Under the pieces are notes generated by a model, which saw only the letters and a program-made list of their open reading frames with translations, did no database searches and was not told the origin of the DNA. Made by a program: the position numbers and the translations under genes. A stretch of DNA of 64,000 nt from the NCBI RefSeq assembly GCF_001940245.1, contig NZ_MJIG01000003.1, positions 220,001-284,000 on the forward strand. Reading direction: 5' to 3'. This document shows positions 1-9,047 of this stretch, in pieces. How positions within the stretch are numbered: the stretch's first letter is position 1; each line of letters opens with the position of its first letter. Origin of the DNA: Anaerostipes sp. 992a (GTDB taxonomy: Bacteria; Bacillota; Clostridia; Lachnospirales; Lachnospiraceae).

Positions 1-1133
<1,133 letters not shown>

Positions 1134-1263
1134 GAGAATGGCTGTAGAGATGTTTGAACGTACAGGAAGAGATGGAAGGTTAAGAAGATATCTGTATGTA
1201 GTTTTTAGGGTACATCCTTAATACAAGTATTGCAAGATGAAATATATAATTTTGTTATTATAT

Positions 1264-1336
1264 AGGGGTATAGTTCAGCTGGTAGAATAACGGTCTCCAA
1301 AACCGCAGGTCGTGGGTTCAAATCCTACTGCCCCTG
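1264..1336 (+). tRNA. tRNA-Trp (anticodon CCA)
   Basis: A full cloverleaf can be drawn. The acceptor stem pairs aggggta (1264-1270) with tgcccct (1329-1335), with G as discriminator. The anticodon loop ctccaaa carries CCA, and the T loop is ttcaaat. CCA is not encoded. It lies about 130 bp after the 23S rRNA and is probably the last gene of that rRNA operon, since a terminator follows directly. Confidence 0.95.
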
Positions 1337-1341
1337 TTAAG

Positions 1342-1378
1342 AATCCTAGGAAATAAGCCATTTCCTAGGATTTATTTG
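1342..1378 (+). terminator. Intrinsic terminator after tRNA-Trp
   Basis: A perfect 13-bp stem, aatcctaggaaat (1342-1354) with atttcctaggatt (1360-1372), has a 5-nt loop and is followed by tatttgt. It probably ends the rRNA-tRNA transcript. Confidence 0.85.
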
Positions 1379-1427
1379 TATCAATATTTATATATACATA
1401 AAGCAAATGATCAGAGAAATGGAAGAA

Positions 1428-1467
1428 TAAAAAATAATACCACCAGTTAGTAATGACCGGTGGTATT
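1428..1467 (-). terminator. Intrinsic terminator of the YmaF-like gene
   Basis: On the minus strand a 12-bp stem (aataccaccggt with actggtggtatt, one G-U pair) is followed by a T-rich tract. It starts about 50 bp after the stop codon of the minus-strand gene at 1520. On the plus strand the same arms contain an A-C mismatch, so it mainly serves the minus strand. Confidence 0.8.
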
Positions 1468-1519
1468 TTTGTGTAAAATAGCACTGAAAAAATCAGTCTC
1501 TATAAGTGTATCTCTAAAA

Positions 1520-1870
1520 TTATCTGTACTTAAAGTCAATAGGACTGTCAATAAGGGTAGCTGCCTGAAATTCGTGCTTATGGTTATCTTCCACTTCTGT
1601 AAAGTCTTTAATAAAGTGTACGTGTTTTCCATTTCCTACATCAATAGCACCGGAAGTTTTTCCACAGAATTCATGAAAATGCTCATCGGAAAAATCAGTA
1701 TGGAATTTTACTTCATGGTAATGATCGTGTTTATCTTTGCGATAAATAGCTTCACCTGTTACTGTACAGAATCTATGATTATGACAATCATCACATTCAT
1801 TAAAAATTCTTGTACTTCCTGTTAATTCATGAACATGTTTCTGATCTTGGGAGCAATTTTGATTATACAT
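1520..1870 (-). CDS. YmaF-like histidine-rich protein
   Basis: This 116-residue protein is very rich in His, Asp, Glu and Cys. It has HxH-type repeats (HVHEL, HNHRF, HDHYHEV, HFHEF, HVHFI, HKHEF) spaced about 17-20 residues apart, and Cys near the N-terminus. This repeat layout and length match the YmaF family (Bacillus YmaF), whose function is unknown. The pattern suggests metal binding, but that is inference. It has no signal peptide or membrane segment. An aaaggaat ribosome site precedes the ATG, and its own terminator lies at 1428-1467, so it appears monocistronic. Confidence 0.75.
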   Translation of the reverse strand: MYNQNCSQDQKHVHELTGSTRIFNECDDCHNHRFCTVTGEAIYRKDKHDHYHEVKFHTDFSDEHFHEFCGKTSGAIDVGNGKHVHFIKDFTEVEDNHKHEFQAATLIDSPIDFKYR

Positions 1871-1964
1871 TTAAAAAATTCCTTTTTCTTTTACTATATG
1901 ACAAGAGATAAGTAGTGTGATAAGTGAGCAAAAATAGAGAGAAGAAAAAAGAAGGTCATATGGA

Positions 1965-1994
1965 GAGATGATGGGGGTTATTCCCCATCATCTC
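1965..1994. repeat. Perfect 12-bp hairpin overlapping a stop codon
   Basis: The arms gagatgatgggg (1965-1976) and ccccatcatctc (1983-1994) pair perfectly around a 6-nt loop. The loop contains the stop codon of the minus-strand 50-residue peptide gene. There is no strong T-run right after it on the minus strand. It could be a poor terminator or a 3' RNA-stabilising stem. Confidence 0.6.
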
Positions 1995-2130
1995 CTCCTG
2001 GACCATCCTTTCGTGGCCGAGTAGACTCTGGAAGTGGTTCCACTGGCTTTACAACATTTTCGCCTTGAGGTAAGTCCACATCGGGAATATTATCATCATC
2101 GTAATCGTTTTTGATATCTTTTGATTTCAT
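1978..2130 (-). CDS. Small acidic peptide, 50 residues, unknown
   Basis: This short frame begins at ATG 2130, preceded at good distance by aaggaagg. It encodes 50 residues rich in Asp, Pro and Gly, with a DDDN run near residue 11 and a C-terminus reading KDGPGGDDGE. It has no hydrophobic segment, no Cys and no recognised domain. The ribosome site, intact frame and convincing codons support a real gene, but I do not recognise the family. It lies between the YmaF-like gene and the LysM hydrolase, all on the minus strand. It could be a small structural or signalling peptide; no function is assigned. Confidence 0.55.
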   Translation of the reverse strand: MKSKDIKNDYDDDNIPDVDLPQGENVVKPVEPLPESTRPRKDGPGGDDGE

Positions 2131-2269
2131 TGTACATACCTTCCTTTCAAAAATAGTATGTGTCGATGAAAGTATATTATGTATGAAACATTAATAGCAT
2201 TTCTTACATAGGAATGGGTTAATGATTTTGTCAGACAAAGAGTCAATGATGCATCCATAGCGGATTACA

Positions 2270-3406
2270 TTAAATGAGGAATCGATTCTCTAGTAGTAAC
2301 CAGTTTGCGCGAAAGAGCTGCATGATATTCCAGTAGCTGCATCCACGCAAAGAAAATTCTTTGATCAGATTGAATTTTGCATCCAGACTTCGGACATCTT
2401 CAAACCACACTTCATGGAGCTTGCCAGCTTCGGTGTAATGATAATAAGGTGCTTGGGAAATAGGGTCGAATTCAATAGAGGAACCTTTTTCGATGGCCAA
2501 TTGAACGGCCTCTATATTTCCAAGGGTAATGGCTCTGGATTCGCCTCTGACAAAGGGAAGTGTCCAGTCGTATCCATAGTTAGGAATTCCGAGATGAATT
2601 TTTTCTGGAGGAATTACAGTCAGGGCATAATTTACTACTTCTCGAACCTTGTTGATGGGAGCTACGGCCATGGCAGGACCATAGGTATATCCCCATTCAT
2701 AAGTCATAAGTAGGACGTAATCAGCAATTTCGCCTAACCGTTTATAATCCTTTCCTTCATAAAGAAGACCTTTTTGGTCATCTGAGGTTTTTGGAGCAAG
2801 AGCCACAGAGACAGGATAGCCAAGGGAAGAGATTCCGTCTTTCATATAAGCAACAAAGGACACAAAGGCTTCTTTATCTTCTGGAAGAATATATTCAAAA
2901 TCAATGTCTAGTCCACGAAATCCGCGTTGGGTCATTTGCGAAATAATATCTTCTCTTAAAGATGACATTGAGGAAGGACTATGGATCACTTTGTGAATGA
3001 GATAATTGCTAAATTGTCCATCTGGGCCAAAAGGGGTCAAAGTAAGGACAGGTGAGGTTTCATAAGAAGCTGCAAGAGAAAGAATCCAGGTATCATCCAG
3101 GGTGGGAGGAATCAGGTGGCCTTCTTCGGTAAATCCATAAGAGAAAACATACAAATAAGATAAATAGGGGAGCGTTTCAGTAAGAACCCATCGGCTGATA
3201 AAAGGATAGGCATAACCACCAGAATAAATATGTTGTTTTGGCAGAGAATCTGTTTCATCTTGTGTAGATAAAAGTAGGGCCTGGCCGATGGCGAGACGAT
3301 AGGGATAGGGGATTTGATTGTTATAGATAATAGAATGTGCGGAAATACCGTATTGTTTTGCAATAGAATCAACAGAGTCTCCAGATTTTACAATATAGAT
3401 TGTCAT
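2270..3406 (-). CDS. LysM domain glycoside hydrolase family 18 (SleL/YaaH-like)
   Basis: This 378-residue enzyme starts with a LysM peptidoglycan-binding repeat (YIVKSGDSVDSIAKQYG, about residues 3-45). A GH18 TIM barrel follows, with the catalytic DxxDxE signature seen as GLDIDFEY. The arrangement matches YaaH/SleL, N-acetylglucosaminidases acting on spore cortex. It has no signal peptide, as is usual for these spore-associated proteins. The start is MTIYIV at 3406, with GGAG 8 nt upstream; the 38 residues possible before it do not resemble the family. The presence of this gene suggests a spore former. The substrate is inferred from the family. Confidence 0.85.
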   Translation of the reverse strand: MTIYIVKSGDSVDSIAKQYGISAHSIIYNNQIPYPYRLAIGQALLLSTQDETDSLPKQHIYSGGYAYPFISRWVLTETLPYLSYLYVFSYGFTEEGHLIPPTLDDTWILSLAASYETSPVLTLTPFGPDGQFSNYLIHKVIHSPSSMSSLREDIISQMTQRGFRGLDIDFEYILPEDKEAFVSFVAYMKDGISSLGYPVSVALAPKTSDDQKGLLYEGKDYKRLGEIADYVLLMTYEWGYTYGPAMAVAPINKVREVVNYALTVIPPEKIHLGIPNYGYDWTLPFVRGESRAITLGNIEAVQLAIEKGSSIEFDPISQAPYYHYTEAGKLHEVWFEDVRSLDAKFNLIKEFSLRGCSYWNIMQLFRANWLLLENRFLI

Positions 3407-3434
3407 ACCAACAGCTCCATAAATGAGTGCGTTT

Positions 3435-3463
3435 ATATTAATATATGTGAAAGAAAATTCCAA
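3435..3463 (-). promoter_or_regulatory. Sigma-A-like promoter for the LysM-GH18 gene
   Basis: On the minus strand TTGGAA (3458-3463) and TAATAT (3435-3440) are 17 bp apart, about 30 bp upstream of the chosen ATG. A spore hydrolase might be expected to use a sporulation sigma factor, so the assignment is tentative. Confidence 0.45.
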
Positions 3464-3620
3464 TATGATAAAATTCTTCCGCAGAGTGTTGATTTGGATA
3501 CAAAGGAAAATGGCCGACATATAGTCGGCCTGAGAGAAAATAATGAAAAAGTTTTATAGCTTTAGCAATGCTACGAGTATTATAATAACATATAATTGTG
3601 AAAAAAGTATGTCTAAACAA

Positions 3621-3646
3621 AATGAAGGGCTTTAGGGCCCTTCATT
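3621..3646 (-). terminator. Hairpin terminator, probably for the hydrogenase gene
   Basis: A perfect 10-bp stem pairs aatgaagggc (3621-3630) with gcccttcatt (3637-3646) around a 6-nt loop. On the minus strand it is followed by ttgttt. It lies 110 bp after the hydrogenase stop. Together with the hairpin at 3679 and the promoter at 3435 it accounts for the 353-bp gap between the two minus-strand genes. Confidence 0.65.
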
Positions 3647-3678
3647 CTGCTTTGTGTATATGTTTTGTTTGTTTTTTG

Positions 3679-3729
3679 GTGGAGTTGCAAGTACAGGAGC
3701 ATTCCTGTAGAGTCTCCTGCAGACTCCAC
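3679..3729. repeat. Branched stem-loop downstream of the hydrogenase gene
   Basis: Outer arms gtggagt (3679-3685) and actccac (3723-3729) pair perfectly and can be extended by GCA/TGC after one mismatch. They enclose a second stem, acagga with tcctgt. The element lies between the hydrogenase stop and its terminator, so it would sit in the 3' untranslated RNA. No T-run follows on either strand. Confidence 0.5.
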
Positions 3730-3759
3730 AAAACGAAAGAGTCTGTATTACTAAAATGT

Positions 3760-5217
3760 TTAGTGTCTGTGCATAGAGAAGTTTAATTCTTCGCCAACAT
3801 GTTTTTTGATGCTGTCAGCGATTCCGATATCTTCGGTCTTGCTTAAGCAATCCTGACGGTCTTTTTTGAACTGAGGGATTGTCTTTCTTGCACCAGGTCC
3901 TGCAATACATCCTCCAGGACAAGCCATGCCTTCAATGAAATCTCCTTTGAATTTACCAGCTTTCATCATAAGAAGTGCTTTCTTACATTCTAAAGCTCCG
4001 TTGCAGACTTCAACTTTTACATCAGTGCTTTCGCCGGTTTCTTTTAGAGACTGAACAACAGCATCGGTAACACCGTGGCTGTGGGCAAAGTGTTTTCCAA
4101 AGATAGATGCCTGCTGATGATCATATTCTTCTGGTTCTAATGTTACACCCTGGGCTTCTAACATTGGAAGAATTTCACTAAATAACATAACGAAATCAAC
4201 ATTGCCTTCAATCTTCTGATCCTGCATTTCGCTCTTCTTAGCAACACAAGGCCCGATGAATACAGTAACAACATCCGGATCATCTGCCTTTAACATTCTG
4301 GAAACAGCACACATTGGTGATACAGAAGTTGAAATATTGTCTACCAGAGTTGGATAGTGCTTATGGATCATATTAACAAAAGCTGGACAGCAAGAAGTCG
4401 TCATCTTCTTTCCTTCTTTGTAAGCTTCTGCCCATTCTTCTGCCTCTGCCTGAGCAGTTAAGTCACCACCTAAAGCAACCTCAACCATATCGTCAAAACC
4501 GATTTTCTTTAAAGCAGTTCTCCAGCTTGTCATAGTAACACCTTTTCCGAACTGACCTTCTGCAGCTGGAGCAACCATTGCAACAACACGTTTTCCGGAA
4601 CGGATAGCATTGATAACTTTTACGATACCAGCTCTTGATCCGATTGCACCAAATGGGCAGCTGTGAATGCAGGCACCACACTGAATACATTTATCTTTGT
4701 CAATCTTAACAATACCGGATACTTCTTCCATCTGAATTGCGTCTACTGGGCAAGCTTTCTTACATGGACGAACCAGATCAGCAATTGCATTGTAAGGACA
4801 AGCTTTTGCACACTGTCCACATTCTTTACAGATATTAGGGTCAATGATGGCTTTTCTTGCACCCATAGTGATTGCATTGAATTTGCAGGCATTCTGACAT
4901 GCCTTCTGCATACATTTCTGACAGTTGTCGGTTACACTGAATCTGGAAATTGGACATCCATGACAGGCAGCTGGAATAACCTGGATCATATTGTAATCAC
5001 CCTCATGAAGTGTTCCACCTTCAGCTAAAACAATACGTTCTCTTAATACTTCACGTTCACGGTATACACAGCAGCGGAAGTTCGCATTTGGACCAGGAGA
5101 TAATTCATATGGAATCTTGTCCCTTTTTTCCTCATAAACTCCTTCAAAGGCGTACTTGGCAACAGTTCTCATAAGTTCGTGCTTTACCTGAAAAATAGTA
5201 GCGTCATTTGATAACAT
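3760..5217 (-). CDS. Monomeric [FeFe] hydrogenase (group B-like)
   Basis: This 485-residue cytoplasmic enzyme is expected to catalyse reversible H2 production with ferredoxin. The N-terminal third holds ferredoxin-like [4Fe-4S] motifs, including CKECGQCAKACP and CIQCGACIHSCP, plus further Cys clusters. The H-cluster motifs follow in order: L1 TSCCPAF, L2 GPCVAKKSE, and L3 EGMACPGGC. TSCCPAF in place of TSCCPxW, and the single-subunit layout, fit group B enzymes. The start is MLSND at 5217, with GGGAGG five bases upstream; the ATG 15 bp earlier has no ribosome site. No maturation genes (hydE, F, G) are nearby. It has its own promoter, divergent from the amidase operon. Confidence 0.9.
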   Translation of the reverse strand: MLSNDATIFQVKHELMRTVAKYAFEGVYEEKRDKIPYELSPGPNANFRCCVYREREVLRERIVLAEGGTLHEGDYNMIQVIPAACHGCPISRFSVTDNCQKCMQKACQNACKFNAITMGARKAIIDPNICKECGQCAKACPYNAIADLVRPCKKACPVDAIQMEEVSGIVKIDKDKCIQCGACIHSCPFGAIGSRAGIVKVINAIRSGKRVVAMVAPAAEGQFGKGVTMTSWRTALKKIGFDDMVEVALGGDLTAQAEAEEWAEAYKEGKKMTTSCCPAFVNMIHKHYPTLVDNISTSVSPMCAVSRMLKADDPDVVTVFIGPCVAKKSEMQDQKIEGNVDFVMLFSEILPMLEAQGVTLEPEEYDHQQASIFGKHFAHSHGVTDAVVQSLKETGESTDVKVEVCNGALECKKALLMMKAGKFKGDFIEGMACPGGCIAGPGARKTIPQFKKDRQDCLSKTEDIGIADSIKKHVGEELNFSMHRH

Positions 5218-5264
5218 AATTTCCTCCCACATAATAGATCTTGATAAATTCCTACTTGGTTAAT

Positions 5265-5292
5265 ATTTTAACATACCATGTAAAAAATGCAA
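5265..5292 (-). promoter_or_regulatory. Promoter of the hydrogenase gene
   Basis: On the minus strand TTGCAT (5287-5292) and TAAAAT (5265-5270) are 16 bp apart, about 50 bp upstream of the hydrogenase start. Its neighbour on the other strand, at 5354, makes this a divergent promoter region. Confidence 0.6.
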
Positions 5293-5353
5293 TAAATTTT
5301 GCCGGATTTCTTGTATAAAATTGTGAACAAATAAAACTTTTCATGAAAGTTCT

Positions 5354-5381
5354 TTGTTTTAATATTAAATTGTGATAAAAT
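5354..5381 (+). promoter_or_regulatory. Promoter of the amidase operon
   Basis: TTGTTT (5354-5359) and TAAAAT (5376-5381) are separated by 16 bp, 30 bp before the amidase ATG. It fits sigma-A consensus moderately well. Confidence 0.55.
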
Positions 5382-5411
5382 GTTGCTAAAGTTTTAGAAA
5401 AGGAGACAAAA

Positions 5412-6218
5412 ATGAAGAAAATCAGATGGCTTCTATTGTGGATGACCTGTGTGATTATCTTTTTTACTGGATGTTCGTTTCTAAAAGAAGGTGGAAAGGA
5501 TAAAGGTCAGATAGAGGAAAAGGAGAAGGGGATGACGACAAATTCTGCGACAACAACAGAGATGAAACAAGAAGAAAAAAAACTGATTGCCATCGATGCT
5601 GGTCATCAGGAACAGCAAAATAGTCAATTAGAACCGATTGGCCCAGGCGCATCTGAAAAGAAGATCAAGGTTTCTTCTGGAACGGAAGGTGTGGAAACTG
5701 GAGTACCAGAATATAAGGTGAATCTTCAGGTTTCCCAAAAGCTGAAAAAGATTTTTCAGCAGAGAGGCTATGAAGTGTTGATGATCAGAGAGAAGAATGA
5801 TGTAGATTTAAGTAATCGGGAACGGGCTCAGATTGCCAATGAAGCCAATGCAGATATTTTTTTGAGAATTCATTGTAATAGCGCGGAAAATAGTTTGGTA
5901 AATGGTGCGTTAACATTATGTCCGGATTCAGAAAACCCATATTGTGATAGTGAGATGATTGAGAAGAGCAGTCTGCTATCAGAACTGGTTTTAGAGCAGC
6001 TGTGCAGGAATACAGGCGCCAAAAAGCTTTCGATTATCCGTACTTCTGATATGTCGGGAATCAATTGGTGTGAGATTCCGGTCACGATTGTAGAGATGGG
6101 ATTTATGTCGAACCCGGAAGAGGATGAAAAGCTGAATCAAGAAAGCTATCAGGAGCGTCTGGCAGAAGGAATTGCAGATGGAGTCGATACATATTTTGAG
6201 AAAGGAATGGAAGAATGA
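5412..6218 (+). CDS. N-acetylmuramoyl-L-alanine amidase lipoprotein
   Basis: This 268-residue enzyme is expected to cleave the amide bond between muramic acid and the stem peptide. A signal peptide ends in a lipobox (FFTGC, Cys about residue 21), so it is probably lipid-anchored outside the membrane. A short Lys/Glu/Thr-rich linker follows. The Amidase_3 catalytic domain, about residues 58-265, shows the zinc-ligand motifs IDAGH and RIHCN and the catalytic-Glu motif VEMGFMSN. It resembles CwlD/AmiC-type enzymes, but a specific role (sporulation or cell separation) cannot be assigned. It is the first gene of a four-gene operon, and its stop overlaps the next start (ATGA). Confidence 0.88.
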   Translation: MKKIRWLLLWMTCVIIFFTGCSFLKEGGKDKGQIEEKEKGMTTNSATTTEMKQEEKKLIAIDAGHQEQQNSQLEPIGPGASEKKIKVSSGTEGVETGVPEYKVNLQVSQKLKKIFQQRGYEVLMIREKNDVDLSNRERAQIANEANADIFLRIHCNSAENSLVNGALTLCPDSENPYCDSEMIEKSSLLSELVLEQLCRNTGAKKLSIIRTSDMSGINWCEIPVTIVEMGFMSNPEEDEKLNQESYQERLAEGIADGVDTYFEKGMEE

Positions 6219-6775
6219 AAGAAAAAACACTGGATAAGATTATCATTGGTCTGGCAGTTGCCATTGTGTTCATGATTTTATTATTTGCAGTCGGAATTTT
6301 AAAAGAAAAGAAGAATTCTGAGCAGATAGCAGGAACGACTAATGTGGAAACAACCCAAAAGACAGAAGAGGGTTCCAAGGAACAGACTTCTGGTAAGGTT
6401 ACAGATAATGAAAGTGAAACGGCTTCTGGAGAAGCAAAGAACGATGAAAAGGTGACAGATGAAACGAAAGAAGAAACTGCTTCTGGCAAGGTTACTTTTG
6501 ATAAGGATGCAGATTATGTACTTTCAGAAAGTGATACAAGATATTATACGAAATCAGAATTGTCTGCTTTGACGAAAAACCAGCTGGCCATTGCAAGAAA
6601 TGAGATTTATGCAAGACATGGCTATATTTTTGAGAAAAACAAAGAGATGAAGGAATATTTTGAAGGAAAATCCTGGTACAAAGGAACAACAAAGTCTTCC
6701 AATTTTGATGAATCTGTTTTCAATAAATATGAAAAGAAAAATATTGAAACCATCGTAGCATTAGAAGGAAGGTAG
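6215..6775 (+). CDS. Membrane-anchored YARHG-domain protein
   Basis: This 186-residue protein has one N-terminal membrane segment (about residues 8-28). A low-complexity Glu/Thr/Lys/Ser linker follows, to about 100, and then a C-terminal YARHG domain: the core motif ARNEIYARHGYIF is followed by an YF...WY pattern. YARHG domains are extracellular modules of unknown function common in gut Firmicutes. The linker suggests a stalk. The gene overlaps the amidase by 4 bp and is 15 bp ahead of the TcaA-like gene, so co-translation and a shared role at the cell wall are likely. No enzymatic activity is predicted. Confidence 0.82.
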   Translation: MKEKTLDKIIIGLAVAIVFMILLFAVGILKEKKNSEQIAGTTNVETTQKTEEGSKEQTSGKVTDNESETASGEAKNDEKVTDETKEETASGKVTFDKDADYVLSESDTRYYTKSELSALTKNQLAIARNEIYARHGYIFEKNKEMKEYFEGKSWYKGTTKSSNFDESVFNKYEKKNIETIVALEGR

Positions 6776-6790
6776 AAAGGAGGAGAATTC

Positions 6791-8083
6791 ATGTATTGTC
6801 CATATTGTGGAAGTAAGATTGATGACGATGCAAGATTCTGTGGTGAATGTGGTGCTTCTTTAGAAGATTTGAAAGAGGAGAAAGAACTTGAAGAGACAGA
6901 ATTAGAGGACAAAATCGCAGAGGAATCTGATGAGATAGAAGAAATCGAAGAAGGAATTGTGGAGGAAAAACCAAAGAGAAAACCAGCAGTTAAGAAGCAG
7001 TATAGTAAATCTGAAAAGAAAAAGCTTGGTATTATTTTGGTAGAAAGTATTGTTCTGTTATGTCTGGTAGTAGTCTTTGTCATTGTGGGTTCTGCTTATA
7101 GCAATCCGAATAAGATTATGAAAAAGTATGCTCAGGCAAGACAGGAAGGAGACTGGGCAACGATCTACGAGTTATATGATATTGGAGATTACGGATTTGT
7201 AAGTAAGGATCAGTTTATCTCATTTATGCAGAAAAAAGAGCAGAGCAGTGGAACAGTTCTCAATTATTCCATTCAGCCAAGCAGCATAAACAATGGAGTC
7301 AGCCAGAGTATGGTCATGACCTATTCGACAACTGGTGGAAGTACTGGTGAGCAGGAATATTTTACAGTAAAAAGGGAAGGATCCAACCGATTTTTATTTT
7401 TTCAGAAATGGTCACTGGATGGAGGTAATATTTTCCAGGATAATTTATACATAAAATATATTCCAGGGATTACTATGAAGTTGGATGGAGTAGAAATCAA
7501 AAAGGATTATCTGACGACTTATGGCACAGATAAGATACAGGCATATAAGATTCCAGTTGTTTTGACGGGAGAGCATACATTAAGTCTTCAGGATAAGAAT
7601 GATTTTATTGAAAAAACGGAACAGACGGTTTCTGTAAGCGGAGATGATATGTATTATGTACCTGCTGTAAAATATACAGAGGCAGCTGCCAAAAAGGCTC
7701 TTTCTACTGCAAAGAACTATGTCAAAGATATTTATGATGCGGCTTATAGTAAGAAGGGTGTAACTGCTGTGAAAAAGTACTTTTCCAACAGCGAAGAAGC
7801 GAAAAAAGCATATGATGAAATTGTAGAAAGTTATAAATACTATAATGAAAATGGTTATAGCATGCGCAGCTATTCCGTAAGTGTAAACAGTGCTGAAGCC
7901 AATACCAATGCAGAAGAAGCGGGGCTTCGCGTGATTGTTTATGGAACGGTAAAAATTAATTATCAATACCGCAGTGCTTTTTCAGGATCCATTTATCCAT
8001 ATAGCGGAGATAAAAGTATTTATCAAAGTCTTGTGATGGGATATGACGATGGAGAGTGGAAGATAGCATCATTTGGATATTAA
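6791..8083 (+). CDS. Zinc-ribbon TcaA-like membrane protein
   Basis: This 430-residue protein starts with a zinc ribbon (CPYCGSK and CGECGAS, residues 3-23). An acidic stretch, a basic stretch and one membrane segment (about 77-97) follow. The remainder appears extracellular: an alpha/beta region starting at PNKIMKKYAQAR, an Ig-like region around IPGITMKLDG, and a C-terminal NTF2-like domain ending in GEWKIASF. This order matches the TcaA family, whose staphylococcal member affects glycopeptide response and wall assembly. The exact role here is unknown. AGGAGG precedes the ATG. It belongs to the amidase-YARHG operon. Confidence 0.8.
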   Translation: MYCPYCGSKIDDDARFCGECGASLEDLKEEKELEETELEDKIAEESDEIEEIEEGIVEEKPKRKPAVKKQYSKSEKKKLGIILVESIVLLCLVVVFVIVGSAYSNPNKIMKKYAQARQEGDWATIYELYDIGDYGFVSKDQFISFMQKKEQSSGTVLNYSIQPSSINNGVSQSMVMTYSTTGGSTGEQEYFTVKREGSNRFLFFQKWSLDGGNIFQDNLYIKYIPGITMKLDGVEIKKDYLTTYGTDKIQAYKIPVVLTGEHTLSLQDKNDFIEKTEQTVSVSGDDMYYVPAVKYTEAAAKKALSTAKNYVKDIYDAAYSKKGVTAVKKYFSNSEEAKKAYDEIVESYKYYNENGYSMRSYSVSVNSAEANTNAEEAGLRVIVYGTVKINYQYRSAFSGSIYPYSGDKSIYQSLVMGYDDGEWKIASFGY

Positions 8084-8107
8084 AATGAAAACAGAGGAGA
8101 AACGATT

Positions 8108-8968
8108 ATGGCTAAATTTTGTACAAAATGTGGAAAACCATTAGTGGATGGTCAGCCTTGTTCATGTACGTTACAGGGAAAGGTCGAACCAGAAGAAGAA
8201 AAGAAGATATATGTGACTGAAGAGACAGAGGCACCGAAAGAAAAAAAGGTGGTAAAGAAGGTAGTAAGAAAACGAGTTGTCAAAAAAACAATGAATATCT
8301 GGGAGATGTTTGTTGCTGTGTTAAAGGCACCAGTTACTGCTATGGAACAGGTGGTAAATGAAAAATATTTTATGAATGGAATGTTGCTTGCTTTGATAGA
8401 ATGCGCGTTGATGGCATTCAGTGTTTGTGCAGTCATAAGCAGTATGATCCGTATGACTTACAATGGGGTTTCTTCCATTGCAAACAGCATATCAGGTGGA
8501 TATTCTATGGGAAGAAGCTATGCGCAGTATGTAAATGTACCATATTTTGAGATTTTCTTTAAATTACTCATTTTCTATATTATTATCAAGTTCCTGTTTG
8601 TAGTAATTTCTATGGGAATGTTAAATGGTCTTGGAAAGGCAAAGATATCCTTTAAAGCAGCATTTCCAGCTGCATCTGCCTATAGTACAGGAATGATTGT
8701 TGGTTTAGTAGTTTCTATTGTATTGACTTTTTTAAATCCATTTATTGGACTGATATTCCTTATGCTGACATCTTATCTTGCATTAATTATGTATACAGCT
8801 AGTATTACGGGAATTAAGGAAATCAAAAGAAACAATTGTGGATGGATCGTTTTTCTGACTATGGTCATCAATGGTCTTATTACAATGATTTTACTGATTT
8901 TTGTAGCACAGTCATTTGTAACCCAGCTTCAAAATTCTATTTATAACAGCTTTGGAAGTTTGTTCTAA
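8108..8968 (+). CDS. Zinc-ribbon protein with multiple membrane segments
   Basis: This 286-residue protein begins with a short zinc ribbon (CTKCGKPL with a second Cys pair at about 18-20). A Lys/Val-rich basic linker (about 30-62) and roughly five hydrophobic segments between 90 and 280 follow. The general shape resembles Yip1-like polytopic proteins that often pair with zinc-ribbon/TcaA proteins in Firmicutes. I do not recognise a specific family. It starts 24 bp after the TcaA-like gene and is followed by a strong terminator, so it closes the operon. Confidence 0.7.
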   Translation: MAKFCTKCGKPLVDGQPCSCTLQGKVEPEEEKKIYVTEETEAPKEKKVVKKVVRKRVVKKTMNIWEMFVAVLKAPVTAMEQVVNEKYFMNGMLLALIECALMAFSVCAVISSMIRMTYNGVSSIANSISGGYSMGRSYAQYVNVPYFEIFFKLLIFYIIIKFLFVVISMGMLNGLGKAKISFKAAFPAASAYSTGMIVGLVVSIVLTFLNPFIGLIFLMLTSYLALIMYTASITGIKEIKRNNCGWIVFLTMVINGLITMILLIFVAQSFVTQLQNSIYNSFGSLF

Positions 8969-8985
8969 AGTTGATCGAAAACAAA

Positions 8986-9010
8986 GAAAAACGCGCATTG
9001 CGCGTTTTTC
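8986..9010 (+). terminator. Terminator closing the amidase operon
   Basis: A perfect 11-bp stem pairs gaaaaacgcgc (8986-8996) with gcgcgtttttc (9000-9010) around a 3-nt loop. The T-run lies in the 3' arm. It separates this operon from the LRR gene. Confidence 0.9.
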
Positions 9011-9047
9011 TCACTTTAAGCAGATTTGAATAAGGGGGACTTGTGTT

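Noticed and set aside
3314-3559. An 81-codon plus-strand frame opposite the LysM gene start.
   Set aside because: It is antisense to the gene and its promoter, with no ribosome site and unlikely composition.
5412-6218. The amidase as a sporulation-specific CwlD.
   Set aside because: It has a lipobox and charged linker and lies in an envelope operon; the sporulation role cannot be supported.
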